From Embleya sp051903075 (lineage in GTDB: Bacteria; Actinomycetota; Actinomycetes; Streptomycetales; Streptomycetaceae): a stretch of 64,000 nucleotides of DNA. The DNA is taken from positions 4,588,001-4,652,000 of the forward strand of contig NZ_CP182422.1 of the NCBI RefSeq assembly GCF_051903075.1, in the 5' to 3' direction. Below the pieces are notes generated by a model that was given only the letters and a program-made list of their open reading frames with translations, was not told the origin of the DNA and made no database searches. Of the stretch, positions 58,524 to 64,000 are shown in pieces. Position numbers and translations under genes: made by a program. The stretch's first letter is position 1; each line of letters opens with the position of its first letter.

Positions 58524-60713
58524 ATGCAGGATCAGGCGACCCCGGGACCCCATCCGGAACGTGCACCCCTCGCGTTGCCGCCCGGACCCTCGGCGGACCC
58601 GAACGGGCCGCCGACGTTGCCTCCGTTCCCGGCAGTGCACCCGCCGGAGCTGGGCCCGCAGAACCAGATCAGGCCGCTGGTCACGCTCACCGGGAAGGGT
58701 TTCACCTGGGCCGCCGGGATCCGGGCCGCGCTCGGCGTCGGCATCCCCTTCGCGATCGTCACCGCCACCCTCGGCCTCGGCGACGCCACCTTCGCCGCGC
58801 TCGGCGGCTACACCGTCCTGTACGCGGCCAAGGAGCCCTACGCGCGTCGCGGCATCACCCTCGCGCTGGTCGGCCTGGGCCTGGCCGTGTCGCTGATGCT
58901 GGGCTCGCTCGCGGCCGGCACCCCGCTGTTGTACGTCCCGGTGATCACCGTGGTGGCCGGCGTCGCCACCTTCCTGTGCGGCGCGCTCCAGGTGGACCGT
59001 CCCGGCGGGTACATGTTCACCCTGGTCTGCGCGATGGGCGCGTTCCTGCCGCACCAGCCCGACCGGGTGCTCGAACGCGGCGCCCTCGTGCTCGCGGGCG
59101 CCGCCGGGGCCTGGCTGGTGTCGATGTCCGGCTGGCTGGTGCGCCCGCGCCACCCCGAGCACCTGGCGCTCGCCGCCTGCTTCGAGGCGCTGGCCGACTT
59201 CTTCGCCGCGATCGGCGACCAGCCGAGCGACGCCGCCCGGCACCGCGCCTCCGAGACCGTGCACAGCGCGTGGGTGACCGTGCTGCGCGCCGACACCAGA
59301 CGCAACCGGCGCACCGGTGAGGCCCGCCGCCTGCGGGTGTTGTGCCGGCGCGCGCTCGACCTGTTCCAGGCCGCCCAGCTGCTCGCCGTCGAGCGGGACC
59401 GGCCGCTGCCGGCGGAGATCACCGAGACCGTGCGCGCGCTGGCCGGCGCCGTCGGGCGGCCCACCCTCGTCCCGGTGCTGCCCGCGGTGCTCGCCGACAC
59501 CGAGACCGCCGCCGAACGCACGCTGCGCACCGCGCTGCGGGCCGCCGCCGCGGCGGCTGGGCAACCCGCGGTCAAGGAGGGCGAGATCATCCCCGGCCGG
59601 CGGCCCAGCGCCGGCGAGCGGCTGCGCGCCGCGTTCGACCGGTCCTCGCTGGTGCCGCCGACCGCGCTGCGCACCGGCCTCGGCGTCGGCTCGGCCGCGC
59701 TCGCCGCCGCGCTGCTGCCGGTGGTGCACCCCGTGTGGGTGGCCATCGCGGCCGGTGCCGCGCTCCAGGGCGGCAACGTCGTGCTCGACTTCGGCCGGGT
59801 GCTGCAACGGGCGATCGGCACCCTGCTCGGCGTCGCGGTGATCGCGCTGTTCTTCCACGACCTGCGGCCCGACCAGTGGCTGGTGGTGGTTGTCGTCGCA
59901 CTGCTGTTCGGCGCCACCCAGACGGTGATCGCCCGCAACCTCGCCGTGGGCGCGGCCTGCGTGACCCCCGTCGGCCTGTTCCTGGCCGCCGCCGGCAGCC
60001 CCGGCGCGCACGTGGGCGACCTGGCCGCCACCCGGATGATCGACACCGTGCTCGGCCTGACGGTCGGCCTGGTCGCGAGCCTGGTGTTGTGGCCGCGCGC
60101 CTCGGCCACCCGGCTGCCCCGGCAGCTGGGCCGGGCCATCCGCGCCGAGGCGATGTTGCTGCGCGCCACCGTCACCGGGCAGATCGTCGACGATCGGGCC
60201 TGGGGCAGCACCCGCCGGGCCGCTCGCCGCGAACTGATCGACCTGTGGAGCGTGTACGAGTCCGCGCTCGGCGAGATCACCGGCCGGCACCTGGACGCGG
60301 AACGCCTGTGGCCCGCCATCGTCACCGCCCAGCGCCTGGGCTACCGGCTGATGACCGCGCCCGAGACCTACCGCACCGACTCGCCCGAGCCGATCCCCGA
60401 GGACGACCTGGCCCGACTCGACGCCTACGTCGAGGAACTGGCCTCGGCCGCCGAGGAGCGCCGCCCCCCGACCCTGCCCGAACTCCCGGACCTGTGGGGG
60501 TATCCGGTACTGCGGCAACACCTCAAGCGGCTCGGTCGGGTGATCACCCGCGCGAACGAACCGGTGGCGGCCCGGCACCTGCCCGCGTTCGTCCGGCAGC
60601 GCATCCTGGCCCCGCCGGCGCGGCTGCTGTACGGGGTCCGCCGCACGGCCGGCCCGGATACGGGACAATCGCAACGACCGGCCCGGAACCGTGGACCAGG
60701 AGAGACAACTTGA
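58524..60713 (+). CDS. FUSC family (fusaric-acid-resistance-like) membrane protein
   Basis: 729 aa from ATG 58524. Two membrane blocks of about five helices each: residues 70-195 (IPFAIVTATLGLGDATFAAL, GLGLAVSLMLGSLAAGTPLL, VPVITVVAGVATFLCGALQ) and 390-530 (GVGSAALAAALLPVVHPVWV, LLGVAVIALFFHDL, QWLVVVVVALLFGATQTVI, TVLGLTVGLVASLVLWP), separated by a long helical cytoplasmic part. This is the FUSC / aromatic-acid exporter layout. A C-terminal helical domain of about 180 residues follows. Substrate unknown. Its stop overlaps the TTG start of folD, so folD is probably co-transcribed. Confidence 0.9.
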   Translation: MQDQATPGPHPERAPLALPPGPSADPNGPPTLPPFPAVHPPELGPQNQIRPLVTLTGKGFTWAAGIRAALGVGIPFAIVTATLGLGDATFAALGGYTVLYAAKEPYARRGITLALVGLGLAVSLMLGSLAAGTPLLYVPVITVVAGVATFLCGALQVDRPGGYMFTLVCAMGAFLPHQPDRVLERGALVLAGAAGAWLVSMSGWLVRPRHPEHLALAACFEALADFFAAIGDQPSDAARHRASETVHSAWVTVLRADTRRNRRTGEARRLRVLCRRALDLFQAAQLLAVERDRPLPAEITETVRALAGAVGRPTLVPVLPAVLADTETAAERTLRTALRAAAAAAGQPAVKEGEIIPGRRPSAGERLRAAFDRSSLVPPTALRTGLGVGSAALAAALLPVVHPVWVAIAAGAALQGGNVVLDFGRVLQRAIGTLLGVAVIALFFHDLRPDQWLVVVVVALLFGATQTVIARNLAVGAACVTPVGLFLAAAGSPGAHVGDLAATRMIDTVLGLTVGLVASLVLWPRASATRLPRQLGRAIRAEAMLLRATVTGQIVDDRAWGSTRRAARRELIDLWSVYESALGEITGRHLDAERLWPAIVTAQRLGYRLMTAPETYRTDSPEPIPEDDLARLDAYVEELASAAEERRPPTLPELPDLWGYPVLRQHLKRLGRVITRANEPVAARHLPAFVRQRILAPPARLLYGVRRTAGPDTGQSQRPARNRGPGETT

Positions 60714-61567
60714 AGGCGCAGATCCTCGACGGCAAGGCCACCGCCGCCGCCATCAAAGCCGAACTGGCCGTACGGGCCGAGGCCCTCAAGGCCCGCGGCA
60801 TCACGCCGGGTCTGGGCACCGTGCTCGTGGGCGACGACCCCGGCAGCCACTCGTACGTGCGCGGCAAGCACCGCGACTGCGCCCAGGTCGGCATCGCGAG
60901 CATCCAGCGCAACCTGCCCGCCGACGCGACGCAGGACCAGGTCGAGGACGTGGTCCGCGAGCTCAACGCGGACCCCGCCTGTACCGGCTACATCGTCCAG
61001 CTCCCGCTGCCCCGGCACCTGGACGCCAACCGGGTCCTGGAGCTGATGGACCCGGACAAGGACGCCGACGGCCTGCACCCGACCAACCTCGGCCGGCTGG
61101 TGCTCGGCCAGGAGGCGCCGCTGCCGTGCACGCCGCGCGGCATCGTGGAACTGCTGCGCCGGCACGACATCGAGATCAACGGCGCCGAGGTGTGCGTGAT
61201 CGGCCGAGGGGTCACCGTCGGCCGCCCGATCGGCCTGCTGCTCACCCGCCGGACCGAGAACGCCACGGTGACCCTGTGCCACACCGGCACCAAGGAGCTG
61301 CCGTTCCACGTGCTCCAGGCCGACATCGTGATCGCCGCCGCCGGGGTGCCCGGACTGATCAGCGCGGACATGGTCAAGCCCGGCGCGGTGCTGCTCGACG
61401 TGGGCATCACCCGCACCGAGCACGGCCTGGTCGGCGACGTGCACCCGGAGGCGTACGAGAAGGCCGCGTGGGTCGCCCCGATGCCCGGTGGGGTGGGTCC
61501 GATGACCCGCGCGATGTTGCTCACCAACGTCGTCGAGGCCGCCGAGCGGCAGGTCACCGGTCTGTGA
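60710..61567 (+). CDS. folD: Bifunctional methylenetetrahydrofolate dehydrogenase / methenyltetrahydrofolate cyclohydrolase
   Basis: 285 aa from TTG 60710, with GGAGAG six to seven bases upstream; the start overlaps the FUSC stop (TTGA). Interconverts 5,10-methylene-THF and 10-formyl-THF, supplying the formyl donor used by PurN and PurH encoded 5 kb upstream. Catalytic Lys in SYVRGKHRDC, YIVQLPLPRHLD, DADGLHPTNLGRL, the folate-proximal PCTPRGIVELL and the NADP motif IGRGVTVGRPIGLLL. C-terminal PMPGGVGPMTRAMLLTN is typical. Length is standard. Confidence 0.97.
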   Translation: MKAQILDGKATAAAIKAELAVRAEALKARGITPGLGTVLVGDDPGSHSYVRGKHRDCAQVGIASIQRNLPADATQDQVEDVVRELNADPACTGYIVQLPLPRHLDANRVLELMDPDKDADGLHPTNLGRLVLGQEAPLPCTPRGIVELLRRHDIEINGAEVCVIGRGVTVGRPIGLLLTRRTENATVTLCHTGTKELPFHVLQADIVIAAAGVPGLISADMVKPGAVLLDVGITRTEHGLVGDVHPEAYEKAAWVAPMPGGVGPMTRAMLLTNVVEAAERQVTGL

Positions 61568-61647
61568 CCCGGTCGCGACGGGCCCGGAGCCGCACCGCTC
61601 CGGGCCGGTCGCGGCACCGCTCGCCCTGTCGATGAGAGGTGGACGTG

Positions 61648-62028
61648 GTGGCAACGACTCGGGGGCGACGCAGGGAGGGCAGGAGGAGGGATCCGGGCAC
61701 CTTCCCGCCCGAGGGCGGCGGCTCGCCGACCGGCCCCGGGCGGTTGCGCGAGTGGCCCGCGACGGTGGTCTTCGGCTGCCTGTTCGCCGCGCTGCTGACC
61801 GCGGCGCTGAGCGGGTTCCGTCCCGCCGCGATGATGATCGCCGGGACCTTCCTGGTCGCCGCGCTGTTGCGGGTGTTCGTGTCCGACGTGGGGGTACTGG
61901 CGGTGCGCAGCCGGTTCACCGACGTGGCCATGCTGCTGATCTTCGGCGGCGCGGTCCTGCTCCTGGGGCTGAGCATCCCGGAACCGCTGGTCGACCTGCC
62001 GTGGGTGCCCAGGCGCACCGGCCGCTAG
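61648..62028 (+). CDS. DUF3017 family small membrane protein
   Basis: 126 aa from GTG 61648, chosen because GAGAGG lies eight bases upstream; GTG 61645 is equally possible. A basic, disordered start of about 35 residues is followed by two or three membrane segments (WPATVVFGCLFAALLTAAL, AAMMIAGTFLVAALLRVFV, MLLIFGGAVLLLGLSI). It is the usual gene behind folD in Streptomyces. Function unknown. Confidence 0.88.
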   Translation: MATTRGRRREGRRRDPGTFPPEGGGSPTGPGRLREWPATVVFGCLFAALLTAALSGFRPAAMMIAGTFLVAALLRVFVSDVGVLAVRSRFTDVAMLLIFGGAVLLLGLSIPEPLVDLPWVPRRTGR

Positions 62029-62062
62029 GGCCTAGTTCCAGGGCCGGTCGTACCGGCGCCCG

Positions 62063-62090
62063 GGTCCGACCCGGTGCGCCGGGTCGGGCC
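62063..62090. terminator. Convergent terminator DUF3017 / glutamine-synthetase-like gene
   Basis: 12-bp stem (62063-62074 with 62079-62090) with one G-T pair, loop TGCG. Its right arm ends on the stop codon of the leftward gene. Confidence 0.75.
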
Positions 62091-63478
62091 TAATACAACC
62101 GGCGCGCCTCGGTGGCGATCTCGTTCGGGGTCATCCCGGCCGAGCGGGTGATCTCGGCTCGGCGGACCGCGGTGATCGCGTCGAACAGGGTCTCGCCCAG
62201 GGCCTCGCGCAGCACCGTGCTCGCTTCCAGGGCGGCCAGCGCCGCCGCGGGGGAGCCGGGCAGGCGCGGTACGTCCCCGGCGGTCGAGGGGTCGCCCGGC
62301 ACCTCCACCGGCAGCCGCAGGCCGTCCTCGAGCCCGGCCAGACCGGCCGCGATCACCGTGCCGACCACCAGATACGGATTGGCGGTCGCGTCGAAACACT
62401 TGAGTTCGGCGTTCGCGGTGTGCTGCCGCTCGCCGGCCATCCCGGTGACCAGCCGCATCGCGGCCTCGCGGTTCTCCAGACCCCAGCAGCGGTACACCCC
62501 CGCCCACTGGGCCGGGACCAGACGCAGATGACTGGCCGCGCCGGGCGCGCCGATCGCGAGCAGCGCGGGCAACTCGCGCAGCACACCCGCCAGGAACGCC
62601 TCGCCCTCGTGGGTCAACCCCTGCGGCCCCTCACCCCCGTGGCACAGGTTCGTCCCGTCGCGCCACGGCGAGAAGTGCAGGTGCGCGCCGTTGCCCACCT
62701 CGCCGGGCACCACGCACGGCGCGAAGCTGACCGCGTGCCCGTGCCGGGCGGCCACCGCCCGGATCGTCTCGCGCACCAGGATCGTGGTGTCCGCCGCGCC
62801 GACCGGGTCCTCCGGGGCGACGGACACCTCCAGTTGGCCGGCCGCGTATTCCGGATGCACCTGCAACACGCGCACCTCCTGCGCGGCGAGCGCGCGGATC
62901 AGCTCGCGCAGCTGGGCGGACACCCGCACCACCCGGGTCATCCCGTACGCGGCCTTGTGGAAGGCGGGCACGAAGCGGCCCGCCGCGTCCTCGGTACCGG
63001 TGACCCACTCGACCTCGAAGCCCATCCGCAGCGACAACCCGCGCAACCCGGCGCGGGCGGCCATCCGCCGGGCGAAGGTGCGCTGGCAGCCCGCGTACGG
63101 CACGCCGTCCTGGGTGTAGCGGTCGCCGGGCGCCCAGGCCCAGCCCGGTTGCGCGGCCAGCGGACGCAGCGCCGTCAGGTCGGGGACCAGGCGCAGATCG
63201 CCCGCCGGACCGCCGACCAGGTTGCCCGCGGTGATCGAGTCGTCGGCGAGGAACACGTCGAACACGGGGGAGAAGCCCACGCCGTGCACGGCGACCGCGT
63301 CCAGGCGGGAGTACGGGACGGTCTTGACCCGGGTGATGCCCGCGTTGTCGACCCAGCCGAGCGCCACCGCGTCGATCGGGTCGACCGGCGCGCCCTCGAC
63401 CACGGGTGCGATCGGCACGGGCGCGGGTTCCGGCACCGCCGCCGGGATCGACGCGACGCGGTCCGGTGACATGCACAT
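62090..63478 (-). CDS. Glutamine synthetase family protein (gamma-glutamyl amine ligase type)
   Basis: 462 aa from ATG 63478, with GAAGGG eight bases upstream; ATG 63472 is close. Type I GS fold: beta-grasp head with GWVDNAGITRVKTVPYSRL, then metal-binding Glu pairs in GFEVEWVTG and HPEYAAGQLEVSV, the ATP/metal His in GNGAHLHFSPW, ENREAAMRL near the glutamate site and ELKCFDATANPYL, where true GS has Glu-x-Arg and this has Lys. The adenylylation loop is not recognisable. It therefore resembles the GlnA2/3/4 and PuuA-like group that glutamylates polyamines or other amines. It sits between DUF3017 and mdh, where I recall no such gene in Streptomyces coelicolor. Confidence 0.85.
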   Translation of the reverse strand: MCMSPDRVASIPAAVPEPAPVPIAPVVEGAPVDPIDAVALGWVDNAGITRVKTVPYSRLDAVAVHGVGFSPVFDVFLADDSITAGNLVGGPAGDLRLVPDLTALRPLAAQPGWAWAPGDRYTQDGVPYAGCQRTFARRMAARAGLRGLSLRMGFEVEWVTGTEDAAGRFVPAFHKAAYGMTRVVRVSAQLRELIRALAAQEVRVLQVHPEYAAGQLEVSVAPEDPVGAADTTILVRETIRAVAARHGHAVSFAPCVVPGEVGNGAHLHFSPWRDGTNLCHGGEGPQGLTHEGEAFLAGVLRELPALLAIGAPGAASHLRLVPAQWAGVYRCWGLENREAAMRLVTGMAGERQHTANAELKCFDATANPYLVVGTVIAAGLAGLEDGLRLPVEVPGDPSTAGDVPRLPGSPAAALAALEASTVLREALGETLFDAITAVRRAEITRSAGMTPNEIATEARRLY

Positions 63479-63649
63479 CGGGATCACCCTTCGAGGCCGT
63501 GCGACTTCGATCCGTCACGAACCTACCGGCCGGTTCCGCCGAAACGGAAACCGGCGAACCCGACGCACCCTGGCGGAGCGGGTGAGCCGAGACGCGCGGC
63601 CGGGCGAACCTCACACCGGTGGGTGGCCGAGCCGCCCCGGAGGCGGGGG

Positions 63650-63655
63650 TAGTGT
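63650..63655 (+). promoter_or_regulatory. Possible -10 element of mdh
   Basis: TAGTGT, 85 bases before ATG 63741, in the 262-base gap between the divergent glutamine-synthetase-like gene and mdh. No good -35. The rest of the gap shows nothing clear. Confidence 0.35.
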
Positions 63656-63740
63656 GGCCGCGAAAAGTATCTCGATGCCGAGCTACCGGCGGACTGCCAT
63701 CGGCGTCGGATCCCGCCGCAGCAGAGGAGACCCGCGCGCA

Positions 63741-64000
63741 ATGTCCCGTACCCCCGTCAACGTCACCGTCACGGGCGCGGCCGGTCAGATCGGCTACGCG
63801 CTGCTGTTCCGCATCGCCTCCGGTCACCTGCTCGGCCCCGACACCCCGGTCCGCCTGCGCCTCCTGGAAATCCCCCAGGCGGTCAAGGCCGCCGAGGGCA
63901 CCGCGATGGAGCTCGACGACTGCGCGTTCCCGCTGCTCGCCGGGATCGACATCTTCGACAACCCGACCGAGGGTTTCGCCGGCGCCAACGTGGCCCTGCT
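63741..64000 (+). CDS. mdh: Malate dehydrogenase, N-terminal part (runs off the window)
   Basis: The first 86 codons are present. ATG 63741 follows GAGGAGA by 10 bases. The product starts SRTPVNVTVTGAAGQIGYAL, where TGAAGQIG is the NAD-binding loop, continues LLFRIASGHLLGPDTPV and LRLLEIPQAVKAAEGTAMEL, with Glu at the end of the second strand selecting NAD, and DDCAFPLLAGI, all characteristic of the malate dehydrogenase group with long N-terminal loop found in actinobacteria. It oxidises malate to oxaloacetate in the TCA cycle. Substrate-binding Arg and catalytic His lie beyond the window. Confidence 0.95.
   Translation, partial: MSRTPVNVTVTGAAGQIGYALLFRIASGHLLGPDTPVRLRLLEIPQAVKAAEGTAMELDDCAFPLLAGIDIFDNPTEGFAGANVAL

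Overview
The window is a gene-dense, very GC-rich stretch of an actinobacterial chromosome. It almost certainly comes from a Streptomyces-like member of the Streptomycetales. The main evidence is near-identity, from memory of the families, to the sporulation regulators WhiD and BldM, to the sigma factor ShbA, and to IcmB, together with a gene order matching the groEL1 to mdh interval of Streptomyces chromosomes. Frequent GTG and TTG starts and long GC-rich hairpin terminators fit this. I see no phage, transposon, integrase, CRISPR array, tRNA or rRNA.

Layout. (1) 1-8259: the 3' end of groEL1, a short-chain dehydrogenase, the divergent pair whiD / bldM with a BldN-type promoter in front of bldM, shbA followed by a small overlapping ORF that looks like a minimal RsdA-type anti-sigma factor, then guaB and guaB3. 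The same block (whiB3, sigD, rsdA, guaB2, guaB3) exists in mycobacteria. (2) 8446-21137: glpD, four tandem membrane Ser/Thr protein kinases with related catalytic domains but unrelated tails, a flavin disulfide oxidoreductase and a leaderless succinic semialdehyde dehydrogenase ending in a 48-bp perfect palindrome. (3) 21138-25491: a hairpin-rich gap, a chorismate mutase preceded by a 23-codon ORF and a perfect 16-bp hairpin (a possible attenuator), guaA, and a membrane protein of unknown function. (4) 25514-38774: pcrA helicase, a PIG-L deacetylase, a small membrane protein, a secreted NlpC/P60 hydrolase under a c-di-AMP riboswitch, a PspC-kinase/LuxR-regulator pair divergent from a PspC membrane protein with operator-like repeats between them, a membrane protein with a minisatellite-like acidic tail, a decayed GC-rich repeat array, a glutathionyl-hydroquinone-reductase-like protein and an M23 endopeptidase with a Tyr/Gly-rich cytoplasmic region. 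(5) 39000-48464: icmB and then a SWIM / DUF5691 / Uma2 / MoxR / DUF5682 / VWA cluster, with a second Uma2 gene at its end. This is the least understood multi-gene system in the window. (6) 48870-64000: sucCD, a membrane-anchored sigma-factor-like protein, a DUF6350 membrane protein, purNH, an RDD protein, a FUSC-type transporter, folD, DUF3017, a divergent glutamine-synthetase-like gene and the start of mdh.

The genes are mainly housekeeping (purine/GMP synthesis, folate C1 metabolism, TCA cycle, chaperonin, helicase) interleaved with developmental and envelope-signalling genes. The features most worth following are the truncated anti-sigma candidate, the chorismate mutase leader, the MoxR-VWA cluster, the tethered sigma-like protein and the repeated use of leaderless starts.
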